A stretch of DNA of 64,000 bases, taken from positions 3,224,001 through 3,288,000 of the forward strand of contig NZ_CP109907.1 in NCBI RefSeq assembly GCF_033097525.1, given 5' to 3'. The translations under genes were made by a program, and so were the position numbers. Source of the stretch: Sphingobacterium sp. UGAL515B_05 (GTDB lineage Bacteria > Bacteroidota > Bacteroidia > Sphingobacteriales > Sphingobacteriaceae). Below the pieces are notes generated by a model, which saw nothing but the letters and a program-made list of their open reading frames with translations, was not told the origin of the DNA and ran no database searches. Below are positions 29,214-39,100 of this stretch, in pieces; within the stretch, counting starts at the first letter, position 1, and each line of letters starts with the position of its first letter.

Positions 29214-30968
29214 ATGAAACTTATAACATATACCCTTGCTATCGCTGGATTGGGCCTAATGGCTTCCTGTGGATCGGGAACTCATAACAGACAATCTACT
29301 GCTGATACTGCTGTGAATGAAAAATTTAAATCGTATGAAGACCGTTTTATTCAGCAGCTTTGGAAAGAAAATCCGGAATGGGCTACCCAAGTAGGGTTCC
29401 ATCAGTATGATTCCTTGTTGACAATTCCGGATGCCAATACGCGAAAACTACGTCTGGAGTTTTCGAAAAGACATTTGGACAGCCTCAAAAGTTTTGATCT
29501 GAGGACCTTGAATCTTTCTCAGCAAACAGATTATCATCTGATTCAAAACTATCTTGAATCCAATGTTTGGTCCATTGAGCAAGAGCGCGCGTATGAGTGG
29601 AATCCTTCTTCGTACAATGTTGGCGGGACGATCGCTTTTATGCTTGCCGAAAATTATGCGCCATTATCGACCCGACTTAAAGCTATTTATCAACGTTTGA
29701 CGAAGATTCCGGCCTATTATGAGGCCGCGAAAGTACAGCTTAAAAACCCGGCCTTGGTATTGACCGATTTGGCAATTCAACAGAATTTGGGCGGTTTATC
29801 TGTTTTTGAAAGCGATTTACGGGATTCACTGAAAAAATCCGATCTGCCGGCTTCAGAAAAGGATGCCATCCAGAAGGCTTCGCAACAAGCTATTGCGGCG
29901 ATCAACGGATATGTTCAATTTTTAAAAGTGACACCAAATCCTTCTCCGCGAAGTTTTAGATTAGGAAAAGAACTTTACGACAAGAAATTTGATTTCGATA
30001 TCCAATCGGGTTCAACGGCCGAACAGATTTATCAGGCTGCTCTAGCGAGAAAAAGCTATTTACACGGAGAGATGTATAAAATCAGCAAAGAACTGTGGCC
30101 TAAATATTTTGGAAAATCATCCTTGCCGTCAGATAGTTTGCTTGTCATTCGAAAGATGATCGACACCCTGTCTGTCAAACATGTTAAAGCAGAAGAGTTT
30201 CAATCCGCTATCGAAGCACAGATACCTAAGCTGGTTGCGTTTGTCAAACAAAAGGATTTATTGTACATCGATGATAGCAAGCCGCTCGTGGTGCGTAAAG
30301 AGCCTGCTTATATGGCTGGGGTTGCGGGAGCTTCAATCAGTGCACCTGGTCCATACGATAAAGGTGGGAATACCTATTACAATGTGGGTAGTCTAACAGG
30401 CTGGACCAAAGAGGCAACGGAGAGTTACCTCCGGGAGTATAACCATTATATCTTGCAAATACTCAATATCCACGAAGCTATTCCGGGCCATTATACCCAA
30501 TTGGTGTATGCAAACCAATCGCCGAGTCTCATCAAGAGTATTTTAGGTAATGGTGCAATGATTGAGGGCTGGGCTGTCTATACCGAACAAATGATGCTCG
30601 AAAACGGTTACGGTGACAATGCTCCTGAAATGTGGTTGATGTGGTACAAATGGCATCTGCGTACCGTATGCAATGCTATACTCGATTATAGCGTTCATGT
30701 GAAAAATATGAGTGAAAAAGACGCTATGCATTTGTTGGTTGATGAAGCGTTTCAACAACAGGCCGAAGCAGCCGGTAAATGGAAACGTGTGTCTGTGAGC
30801 AGTGTGCAGCTGACGTCTTACTTTACGGGATATAAAGAAATTTATGACCTTAGGGAAGCTGTAAAACAAAAAGAAGGGAAACAGTTTAATTTGAAGGCGT
30901 TCAATGAAAAATTCCTGAGTTTTGGTAATTCACCCGTGAAATATATTCGGGAAATGATGTTAAAATAA
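29214..30968 (+). CDS. DUF885-family lipoprotein, predicted metallopeptidase
   Basis: 584 residues from the preferred start. The lipoprotein signal is MKLITYTLAIAGLGLMASC, with the lipidated Cys at about 19. The C-terminal half carries HEAIPGHY, a HExxxGH motif of the DUF885 family, which is believed to contain zinc-dependent peptidases. The whole protein is mainly helical, typical of the family at about 580-600 residues. Start 29214 was chosen for the signal peptide; an open frame extends further upstream into mgtA. It is followed by a terminator shared with the convergent regulator gene. Substrate unknown. Confidence 0.85.
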   Translation: MKLITYTLAIAGLGLMASCGSGTHNRQSTADTAVNEKFKSYEDRFIQQLWKENPEWATQVGFHQYDSLLTIPDANTRKLRLEFSKRHLDSLKSFDLRTLNLSQQTDYHLIQNYLESNVWSIEQERAYEWNPSSYNVGGTIAFMLAENYAPLSTRLKAIYQRLTKIPAYYEAAKVQLKNPALVLTDLAIQQNLGGLSVFESDLRDSLKKSDLPASEKDAIQKASQQAIAAINGYVQFLKVTPNPSPRSFRLGKELYDKKFDFDIQSGSTAEQIYQAALARKSYLHGEMYKISKELWPKYFGKSSLPSDSLLVIRKMIDTLSVKHVKAEEFQSAIEAQIPKLVAFVKQKDLLYIDDSKPLVVRKEPAYMAGVAGASISAPGPYDKGGNTYYNVGSLTGWTKEATESYLREYNHYILQILNIHEAIPGHYTQLVYANQSPSLIKSILGNGAMIEGWAVYTEQMMLENGYGDNAPEMWLMWYKWHLRTVCNAILDYSVHVKNMSEKDAMHLLVDEAFQQQAEAAGKWKRVSVSSVQLTSYFTGYKEIYDLREAVKQKEGKQFNLKAFNEKFLSFGNSPVKYIREMMLK

Positions 30969-30989
30969 ATAGAAGGAATTCGAGTAATG

Positions 30990-31023
30990 ATAAAGCCACT
31001 TTGAGGAGTGGCTTTATTTTTTA
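30990..31023. terminator. Terminator between DUF885 gene and GlxA-like regulator
   Basis: ATAAAGCCACT at 30990-31000 pairs with AGTGGCTTTAT at 31007-31017 around a 6-nt loop, followed by TTTTTT. It lies between two convergent genes and can act in both directions. Confidence 0.85.
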
Positions 31024-31030
31024 TCACAGC

Positions 31031-32020
31031 TTATTGCTCAATGGCGACATCAGCAGTTACCTTGGCAAATTTGTTTCGATAATCTATTGGTGTAAGGCCT
31101 GTAATTTTTCGAAAAATATCCCGAAAGGCTTTTGTGTCGGTATAGCCTACATCAAACATCACCTCGGAAACGTTTTTTCGTGACGCTTCGAAGAATTTTT
31201 TTGCAGCTTCGATGCGCACGCGTTGCAGGTATTCGACAGGCGTGTTGTTGGTTGCTTCTTTGAATCTCCGTTCAAATGTGCGCCGCCCAATATTGACATG
31301 ATTGGCCAGTTCTTCGACTGTAATTTTCTCCTCGTACTTCTTCTCGATATAGTCTTGAGCTTGTTGGATATCCAGATCAGCATGATTACGTTGGCCTCTG
31401 AATATGGCGAATTGCGATTGATTATCCCGGCTGATATCCAGCGCAAAATATTTGGCTATGAGTACGGCTGTTTCCCTGTCGGAATACTTTTCCACTAAAT
31501 AGAGGATCAGATTCCATAAGCTGCTCGCGCCACCACTGCTGTAGATATTTTCATGTTCAGTGATCACAGCGCCATCCTCAATTTCAATGTGGGGATATTT
31601 TTCCTTGAACTCTTCGATATGTGCCCAGTGTGTCGAACATTTTTTTCCATCTAAAAGACCTGTCTCAGCGAGCAGGAAAGCACCCACGCACAGACTGGCA
31701 AGACTAGCCCCTTTGTGGTACAGTTTTGTGAAATAAGGGATCGCTTCGGCATTATCGCGTATTCCTTTTTCTATGTTGCCAAAAATAGGCGGTATAATAA
31801 GCAGATCTGTTTTCTGAACGTCCTGTAGTAGCCGGTTTGTCTTGATGGTATACTCCCCGCTATTGGCCGGAACGTAAGTCGTTAAACCTACATATTCGAC
31901 TTCAAAAATAGGCTGTTTTCCAAAGGCCGTTAGAAATTCATTGGCCGTATGAAAGGTTCTGAACGCAGGGGTAATACCTTCGATAGTGCCGTATTCGGGA
32001 ACAAAAACAGAGATTTGCAT
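31031..32020 (-). CDS. GlxA-family transcriptional regulator (DJ-1/PfpI plus AraC HTH)
   Basis: 329-residue regulator. Residues 1 to about 190 form a DJ-1/PfpI-like amidotransferase-fold sensor (the nucleophile-elbow region LASLCVGAFLLAETG includes a Cys). The C-terminal 100 residues are an AraC-type DNA-binding domain (RRTFERRFKEAT, MFDVGYTDTKAFRDIFRK). It is divergent from the SRPBCC gene at 32156, with 135 bp between start codons, so those genes are the likeliest targets. The ligand is unknown. Confidence 0.86.
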   Translation of the reverse strand: MQISVFVPEYGTIEGITPAFRTFHTANEFLTAFGKQPIFEVEYVGLTTYVPANSGEYTIKTNRLLQDVQKTDLLIIPPIFGNIEKGIRDNAEAIPYFTKLYHKGASLASLCVGAFLLAETGLLDGKKCSTHWAHIEEFKEKYPHIEIEDGAVITEHENIYSSGGASSLWNLILYLVEKYSDRETAVLIAKYFALDISRDNQSQFAIFRGQRNHADLDIQQAQDYIEKKYEEKITVEELANHVNIGRRTFERRFKEATNNTPVEYLQRVRIEAAKKFFEASRKNVSEVMFDVGYTDTKAFRDIFRKITGLTPIDYRNKFAKVTADVAIEQ

Positions 32021-32155
32021 ATCATTTTTGGTTTATGATATAAAGGTACAAATAGTTTTTGTCGTAATCTACCCCTAAAGTTGTCGTCTTTGCAACAGCC
32101 GCAATGTTGTGATCCTTTGCATCTTTGTTATATCAATATAAACGATAGAAAAACA

Positions 32156-32578
32156 ATGGAAAGACAGACAAAAATTACAGTTGAAGCAACGATTAATGCT
32201 ACTGTAGAAAAAGTATGGAAATTATGGAACAGTCCGACGGATATTATGCAATGGAATTCGGCAGACCCGAGCTGGCACTGCCCAAGCAGTGAAAATGATC
32301 TTCGCGTTGATGGTACTTTTAAAAATAGAATGGAGGCAAAAGATGGAAGCTTCGGATTTGACTTCGAAGGAACCTACCATACGGTAAATTTATACCGGGA
32401 AATTGCATATACCATGGCTGATGGAAGAGCTGTAAATACGCTTTTTTCCGAAGCGGAAGGGAAAACCAGTGTGATAACAGTTTTTGATGCGGAACAGGAA
32501 AATGATCCTGAATTACAAAAATCGGGCTGGCAGGCTATTTTAAATAACTTCGTAAACTATGTAGAATCTGCGAATTAG
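32156..32578 (+). CDS. SRPBCC-family protein (AHSA1-like)
   Basis: 140 residues from the preferred start (MERQTKITVEATINATVEKVWKLW), which removes a 25-codon non-family extension and fits the family length. This START-like fold binds hydrophobic ligands; polyketide-cyclase-like and Aha1-like members are grouped here. Motifs: VEKVWKLWNSPTDIMQWN and GTFKNRMEAKDGS. It begins a set of four small genes (SRPBCC, DoxX, SRPBCC, VOC) next to the GlxA-like regulator. Substrate unknown. Confidence 0.82.
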   Translation: MERQTKITVEATINATVEKVWKLWNSPTDIMQWNSADPSWHCPSSENDLRVDGTFKNRMEAKDGSFGFDFEGTYHTVNLYREIAYTMADGRAVNTLFSEAEGKTSVITVFDAEQENDPELQKSGWQAILNNFVNYVESAN

Positions 32579-32640
32579 TAATTCAAGGATTCAAGGCTGA
32601 TTATCACTGAAATTATACATTTAAACAAACGACTTATACA

Positions 32641-33063
32641 ATGAAAAAGAACAAGATTGCTTTTTGGATAGCAACGGTATTTATAGTTCTCTGGGAAGGA
32701 CTGATGCCACTTGGAACACTGTTATTTGCGCCGCAATATATCAATGCGGGCACAAAACCATTGGGATATCCCGACTATTTTGCCTATGCTTTAATTATCT
32801 GTAAGCTGTTGGGCGTTATTGCAATTGCAGTACCGCAGGTTCCAACCAAATTAAAAGAATGGGCCTATGCTGGATTGACATTCAATTTAATATTTGCTTT
32901 TATTAGTCACGCATGTGTTGACAAAAATACAGCATTTATGCTGATGCCCATTTTAGTATTGGGGGTACTTGCTGTTTCTTATTTCTATCAGGCCAAGATT
33001 GCTCGTTTAAGCAACAAGGAGACAGCTAGTACAGGAGCATATCATCAGACTTCAGTAGTGTAG
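32641..33063 (+). CDS. DoxX-family membrane protein
   Basis: 140-residue protein with four membrane helices (residues about 6-30, 44-64, 75-95, 98-117), typical of DoxX/DoxD-like proteins. Neighbourhood with SRPBCC proteins is frequent for this family, whose members have been linked to redox and stress tolerance. It follows the SRPBCC gene by 62 bp. Function unresolved. Confidence 0.78.
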   Translation: MKKNKIAFWIATVFIVLWEGLMPLGTLLFAPQYINAGTKPLGYPDYFAYALIICKLLGVIAIAVPQVPTKLKEWAYAGLTFNLIFAFISHACVDKNTAFMLMPILVLGVLAVSYFYQAKIARLSNKETASTGAYHQTSVV

Positions 33064-33156
33064 CAAGTTTACCGGATTTTATTGGACTGAAAGAATGTAC
33101 TAATAGCGAGTAAATAAAAAATAAGCAATGGTTATTCACTTATAAACAATATAGAT

Positions 33157-33606
33157 ATGAAAACGAATCAGGTTTCATTACATCGAATTATTCAGGCAAG
33201 TCCTGAAAAGGTATTCCGTGCTTTCGCAGATCCGATAGCACATGCCAGCTGGCTACCTCCTTATGGTTTTGTCTGTACAGTACAGCAAATGGATTTTAAA
33301 GTAGGCGGAAGTTTCAAAATGACCTTCATTAATTTTAGTACCGGCCATAGCCATTCTTTTGGTGGTGAGTACCTTGAAATTGAGCAAGATACCTTTATCA
33401 AGTACGTGGATCGATTTGATGATCCCAATTTACCGGGCGAAATGACAACGACTGTTTCCTTGCGTAAAGTGATCTGTGGTACAGAACTTAAGATTGAACA
33501 GACTGGAATTCCTGAGGTTATTCCTGCCGAGATGTGCTATCTTGGATGGCAAGAGTCGTTGGAGAAAATGAGAAAACTTGTAGAGCCTGAAATACCGGAT
33601 GCATAG
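33157..33606 (+). CDS. SRPBCC-family protein (AHSA1-like), second copy
   Basis: 149-residue START-like protein beginning MKTNQVSLHRIIQASPEKVFRAF, with the family signature PEKVFRAFADPIAHASWLPP and a central RFDDPNLPGEMTTTVSL. It is only distantly similar to the 32156 protein, so it is not a recent duplication. It is 9 bp upstream of the VOC gene and probably cotranscribed with it. Confidence 0.83.
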   Translation: MKTNQVSLHRIIQASPEKVFRAFADPIAHASWLPPYGFVCTVQQMDFKVGGSFKMTFINFSTGHSHSFGGEYLEIEQDTFIKYVDRFDDPNLPGEMTTTVSLRKVICGTELKIEQTGIPEVIPAEMCYLGWQESLEKMRKLVEPEIPDA

Positions 33607-33615
33607 CCAATTGAT

Positions 33616-34017
33616 ATGATGTTAGTTCAGCCAATGGAACGCTTGCAAAGCGGAATTTTCATTACATTCTCAGGAAATTGTAGAGCGGCACTTACGTTTT
33701 ATCAGACCTGTTTTGGGGGAACGTTACATTTTGATATGTTCGAAGAACCCTTGCAGGGCTGTGCTGAAATACCTGTAGTGAGTGCCACTCTTATTTCCGG
33801 ACGTATCGCAATTTACGGCTCTGATTTGGTGCACAACGAGGGACGGAGAGTAGGAAACTACGTCGCTGTGTTTTTGCCCTGTCGGGATATTTCCGAGCGT
33901 GGGGAATTGATTGAAAGACTTACATCCCAACAAAAAAGAAGAATAGATGATGATAAGCAGCAGAAATTTATTGAAGTAACTGATTTGTTCAATGTACGCT
34001 GGGTGCTGGGAATTTAG
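33616..34017 (+). CDS. VOC-superfamily, PhnB-like protein
   Basis: 133-residue glyoxalase/bleomycin-resistance-fold protein similar to PhnB: ITFSGNCRAALTFYQTCFGGTL near the N-terminus and a C-terminal LFNVRWVLGI in place of the common FGVRWML. No clear metal-binding set, as in other PhnB-like members. It closes the small SRPBCC/DoxX/SRPBCC/VOC set. Confidence 0.8.
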   Translation: MMLVQPMERLQSGIFITFSGNCRAALTFYQTCFGGTLHFDMFEEPLQGCAEIPVVSATLISGRIAIYGSDLVHNEGRRVGNYVAVFLPCRDISERGELIERLTSQQKRRIDDDKQQKFIEVTDLFNVRWVLGI

Positions 34018-34083
34018 ATTCCGCTTTCCTATACATTTGTTTTTTTTGATAAAAAAAAGCAAATTGGACTTAAAATCAGTGCT

Positions 34084-35052
34084 ATGATCTTTGTAGAAAA
34101 TGAGTTTGCCCCTTTAAAGAAAGTTATTCTTACGGTGTCTGAATTTGGCTTTCCGGAAATGATGAAAGTTGAAGATCTTCGGTTTTTATCTTCCACCGCG
34201 TTGGAGGGTGAATATGCCAATGCAGGAAAAGATTTTGGAGAAGTGTATCCCGAATTGCAAAAGGCATGGGAACAAGAGCGGCATAATTTTGCTTTGCTGT
34301 TGGAGAAATATGGCGTTGAAGTGTTGCGGCCACGTAACCTAACAGCACTTGAAAAAGTGTCCGGAGGAGAACACGGTTATTCTAATTTTTTTGTCCGTGA
34401 CCCATTTTTCACCATTGGAAATGCCGTTATTGAGGGGTCAATCCGTTTTATGCAGCGCCGCAATGAAATATGGCCCATCCGGGATGTGTTGGAACGTGAA
34501 GTTTATCAAAGTGACTGCCTTTATGTGGCCGCGCCAAGACCCGCCATGGCGGAGCAGGAGGAGTTGGGATTATGGCATGGCCCTTTTATAGAAGGGGGCG
34601 ACATCCTGGTATACGGTAAACATATTTTTGTCGGCAACTCTGGGCTTTCCTCAAACAGCCTTGGGATTAAGTGGCTCGCTAAACTATTACAGCCTTATGG
34701 TTATCAGGTTGAAGAAGTGATGCTTCATCCCAATATACTTCATTTGGACTGTGCACTAGGACTGATCCGCGAAGGATTGATGATCGTTTGTGAGGAAGCG
34801 CTACCCTATGGGATACCCCAAAAACTGAAAACATGGGACAAAATTGTGGTCAATTTGAAGGAGGCGAGCTTGCTAGCAACGAATGGTCTGCCTATTAATC
34901 CGACAGTCTATGTGACTGATCCTGTTTTTGGCTATATTGGAGATAAGCTCTCCGCTTGTGGTGTTCATGTTGAATACGTTGATTTCCAGATCAGCCGTAG
35001 CTTTGGCGGATCCTTTCGATGTAGTACACAGCCATTATTGCGAAGTTTTTAG
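34084..35052 (+). CDS. Amidinotransferase/arginine-deiminase-fold enzyme
   Basis: 322-residue enzyme of the guanidine-modifying superfamily (arginine deiminase, dimethylarginine dimethylaminohydrolase, amidinotransferases). The catalytic set is visible: VRDPFFTIGN, EGGDILV, the histidine-aspartate segment LHLDCALG, and the nucleophilic cysteine in GGSFRCSTQPL close to the C-terminus. The C-terminal signature is closer to amidinotransferases than to arginine deiminases. The substrate (arginine, methylarginine or another guanidine) cannot be decided. It is separated by 66 bp from the VOC gene and by a repeat-bearing gap from the ABC genes. Confidence 0.8.
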   Translation: MIFVENEFAPLKKVILTVSEFGFPEMMKVEDLRFLSSTALEGEYANAGKDFGEVYPELQKAWEQERHNFALLLEKYGVEVLRPRNLTALEKVSGGEHGYSNFFVRDPFFTIGNAVIEGSIRFMQRRNEIWPIRDVLEREVYQSDCLYVAAPRPAMAEQEELGLWHGPFIEGGDILVYGKHIFVGNSGLSSNSLGIKWLAKLLQPYGYQVEEVMLHPNILHLDCALGLIREGLMIVCEEALPYGIPQKLKTWDKIVVNLKEASLLATNGLPINPTVYVTDPVFGYIGDKLSACGVHVEYVDFQISRSFGGSFRCSTQPLLRSF

Positions 35053-35061
35053 TAGATCTTT

Positions 35062-35211
35062 TAATGCTATCTGTCCCACTTAGCGGGATATTTGTCCAAA
35101 GCAAAAACAGTTTTTTTGTCTGCAGATAATGCTATCTGACCCGCTTGGAGACTCATCTTTTAGAGGATTTGTCCAAAAGCAAAAACTTTTTTTTGGCAGC
35201 AGATTTGTCCA
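35062..35211 (+). repeat. Imperfect tandem duplication before the ABC operon
   Basis: Two related units: 35062-35126 and 35127-35203. Each starts TAATGCTATCTG followed by a CCC(A/G)CTT segment, continues with TTTGTCCAAA(A)GCAAAAAC and a T-run, and ends in (T/C)(T)GCAGCAGA or TCTGCAGA. A third partial TTTGTCCA lies at 35204-35211. The unit contents differ by indels. It sits about 100-250 bp upstream of the ABC ATPase start. Confidence 0.65.
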
Positions 35212-35312
35212 GTGAAAGCCTTTCATTTTCGTTTGTTTTTAACTTTTACTATATTCATGTAACATATCATTGTTTTGGTATACTAACATATTATTAACAG
35301 TTAAAATAAATT

Positions 35313-36197
35313 ATGAATTTATCCATAGAGACCCTTAGTAAGACCTATTCTAATGGAGTAAAAGCTTTAGACGCCGTAAACTTAGAAATTAAGCCTGGGA
35401 TGTTTGGTTTACTGGGACCAAATGGTGCTGGCAAGTCTTCTTTAATGCGGACAATTGCGACACTTCAGAAACCCGACAGTGGCCGTATTACTTTTGGTGA
35501 TATTGATGTACTCAAAAATCAGCTCGATTTGCGGAAAGTTTTGGGTTATTTGCCACAGGAATTTGGTGTTTATCCCAATCTCTCTGCATCAGATCTGCTG
35601 CAATATTTTGCAAAGCTTAAAGGAATTAAATCGAAAGCCGATCGGGATGCCATTATCAATCGTGTTCTTGAGGTAACCAATCTTTGGGACGTGCGCAATA
35701 AAAGCGTAAGTGGTTACTCGGGCGGGATGAAGCAACGTTTTGGTATTGCACAATTGTTGCTGAATGATCCCAAGTTAATCATTGTAGATGAACCGACTGC
35801 AGGGCTTGACCCCGCGGAAAGACATCGTTTTTTGAACGTTCTACGGGAGATAGGTACAGATCATACGGTCATTTTTTCTACGCATATTGTGGATGATGTG
35901 CGTGAACTGTGTCATGAGTTGGCCATTCTGAATGGAGGAAAGATTCTTTTGAGAGGCACTCCTAAAGAATCCATCGATCAATTGGATGGTAAGATCTGGG
36001 TACGTATCATCAGTCGGGATCAACTGGATGAGTATACACAAAAATATAACGTTATTTCAACCAATTACAATCAGGACAATACACTCAATATCCGGGTGTA
36101 CAGCGATGCGCGTCCTGATGAATCATTTGTGAACGCTCAAGGCCAATTGGAGGATGTCTATTTTGTAGCGCTAAAAAATGATCAACGCCATGTTTAA
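35313..36197 (+). CDS. ABC transporter ATP-binding protein
   Basis: 294-residue ATPase subunit. Walker A is GPNGAGKSS, the signature motif YSGGMKQR, and Walker B LIIVDEPTAGLD. The sequence following the ATPase core resembles ABC-2 type exporters (CcmA/DrrA-like). It overlaps the next gene by 20 bp and surely pairs with it. The preceding gap carries repeats but no clear promoter. Confidence 0.92.
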   Translation: MNLSIETLSKTYSNGVKALDAVNLEIKPGMFGLLGPNGAGKSSLMRTIATLQKPDSGRITFGDIDVLKNQLDLRKVLGYLPQEFGVYPNLSASDLLQYFAKLKGIKSKADRDAIINRVLEVTNLWDVRNKSVSGYSGGMKQRFGIAQLLLNDPKLIIVDEPTAGLDPAERHRFLNVLREIGTDHTVIFSTHIVDDVRELCHELAILNGGKILLRGTPKESIDQLDGKIWVRIISRDQLDEYTQKYNVISTNYNQDNTLNIRVYSDARPDESFVNAQGQLEDVYFVALKNDQRHV

Positions 36198-39100
36198 AGC
36201 CATCTTCCATTTTGAGTTTGCGCGTTGGTTTAAGAGTTCTGCCGTCTACATCTATATGGCACTCTTCTTTGCGCTTTCGCTGTTTATTATGTTGTCTTCG
36301 CTCGGCATCTTTGACGGTATAACAGCAACGACCTCATCCAACACCATTATGAACTCTCCATGGGCGATTAATGGTATGGTCAATGGGATGTCGACTATTA
36401 TTTATTTCTTGATACCGTCCATTGTTGGAGCCTGTGTCTACCGGGATTTTCAATATCAGGTGCATACGATACTTTTCAGTTACCCTTTCTCAAAAACGGA
36501 CTATCTACTCGGTAAATTCTTTGGATCAGTAGCTGTTGTATTGGTTATTGTATTTGCTTCAACCTTGGGGATTATCGTCGCACAATTTGTGCCGGGTATC
36601 AATCAATCCTTATTGGGGCCAATTCATGTTTGGGCATATTTACAGACCTATCTTGTACAGGTTATCCCAAATCTCATTATTTTTAGTGCAATTATCTTTG
36701 TGCTGGTAACATTGACACGAAACGTATACGTTGGTTTTGTCGCGGTGTTGATCCTTATTATTCTTCAGGTGCTGGTTCAGAATCTGGCGAACAATATGGA
36801 CAATCGTTTTGTAGGGGCATTGATAGATCCTTTTGGGGATAGTGCCATCTCATACTATACCCAATACTGGTCTCCAGATGAGAAGAATGTCAATAATCTT
36901 CCCTTTACTGGTGCTGTTATTTATAACCGGTTAATATGGCTCGCTGTCGCAGCCTTATTCATTGGCGGGTTTTATATGTTGTTTTCTTTTTCACAACATT
37001 CGATTTCCTTTAAATCATCGAAAAAAGGAGCCCGTTTAACCAAAAATAACTTTGATAGTATCTTCAAAATCAATCTACCTAAAGTAAACTATGATTTTTC
37101 GACCTTTCATTATTTGAAAACAACATGGACAATGGCGCGATACGACTATCGCTATATCGTCAAAAATCCGGTGTTTTTAATATTGACTTTGGTAGGAGTA
37201 TTATTCATTATCTTGATGGCAAGCACCATTGGCTCGATATTCGGAACGTCGACTTATCCGGTGACCTGGAAAATGCTGATGATCCCGGGGACTACATTTA
37301 AGTTTTTCCTGCTGATCCTGACGTTTCTTTTTACGGGACTTCTTGTCCATCGCGGAAGCATTACGCGGATGGGAGGATTGTTGGATACAACAGCGACGCC
37401 CAACTGGGCTTTTATGGGATCGAAGATTATCGCAATTCTTTTGATGCAATTGACTTTGCTGGCCGTTGTGATTGCGACCTGCATGGGGTTCCAGGTGTAC
37501 CATCACTATTATAATTTTGAAATTGGACAATATGTGATGCATCTGATGGTGTATGGTATGCTGTCAAATTTGGTATGGCTGTTTATTTCACTTTTTGTAC
37601 ATACGCTTTTCAAAAATTACCTGGCTGGTTTTTTTGTTTTATTGACCCTCTTTATTGGATTACCTTTTTTATCCATGGTCGGTGTAGAACAGGAAATTTA
37701 TCAGTTTAACCAGGGACCGGATCTGGATTACTCGGATATGGATGGATTCGGCTATGTTCTTCCATTTTTAACGTATCGGGTTTATTGGCTGCTTTTTGCG
37801 GTGTTTTTTGCCGTTATTGCCCTGCTATTATGGCGAAGAGGCGGTTTTTCGGGAGTTCGGGAGCGTTGGGGTATTTTTAAAGCGAATTTAGGGCCGGTAA
37901 CAACGGCAATGCTCATTTTTGCCTTTGTGGGCTTTATTGGCATCGGTGCTGCAATATATTACGAAAACCACATTAAAAATCCATATTATACCAGTTTAGA
38001 TCATGAAAAACAGGCTGTAGAATGGGAAAAAAAATATAAGAAATACCAGTACAGGCCGCAGCCCCGTGTCGTGGATATTAAGTTTAATCTGGATATTTTT
38101 CCTGATACGCGAAGTTTTAAAGCGCATGCGGACTATGTATTAAAAAATAAGACCAATACGCCTATAGATTCTATTTTTGTCAATTACAATAATTACGATT
38201 ATACATTTTCTTTAAGTGTACCAAATAAATTGATCTCTGCCGACGATAAATATAATTTCAACATTTATAAACTCGAGAAGCCGATGGCTCCAGGCGATTC
38301 TATTGTGTTGAAATTTAGTACTGTTAGTCCGGCCAATACCTGGATAAATGAAAAATCGCCTGTAAAGGGCAATGGTACGTTTATCAACAATATGCTTTTC
38401 CCGAATATAGGCTATCTTGACCGTGGCGAGTTGGTCGATAATGATGTCCGTAAAAAGTATGGACTTCCGTATCGCGATAGAATGGCTCCGCAGACTGACA
38501 AAAGGGCTCTGCAGAATAACTATATATCCAACGATGCCGATTGGATCCATTTTGAAGCTACAGTAAGTACGGCCAAGAATCAGTTGGCTATTGCTCCGGG
38601 CTATCTCACAAAACAATGGGAGAAAGATGGCCGTAAGTACTATCAATATAAAATGGATTCGGAAATCCTGAACTTTTTTGCATTTAATTCGGCCGAATAT
38701 GAAGTCAAAAAAGATAAGTGGAACGGGGTTAATTTGGAGATTTATTACCATAAGGGGCATACCTATAACCTCGATCGCATGATGGCTTCCAGTAAAGCTT
38801 CTTTGGCTTACTATACGAAGGAATACAGTGCTTACCCGCATCGACAATTGCGTATTATTGAATTTCCGCGCACAGCGGGAACTTTCGCGCAGTCCTTTGC
38901 AAATACAATTCCTTTTTCCGAAGCGATCGGTTTTATTGCTGATGTCAATGAGAAGAAGGAAGATGCGGTCGATTATCCCTATGCGGTAACAGCCCATGAG
39001 ATTGCACATCAGTGGTGGGCACATCAAGTGGTAGGAGCCAATGTGCAGGGGGCTACATTGATGTCCGAAAGTATGTCTGAATATTCATCGCTCAAGGTTT

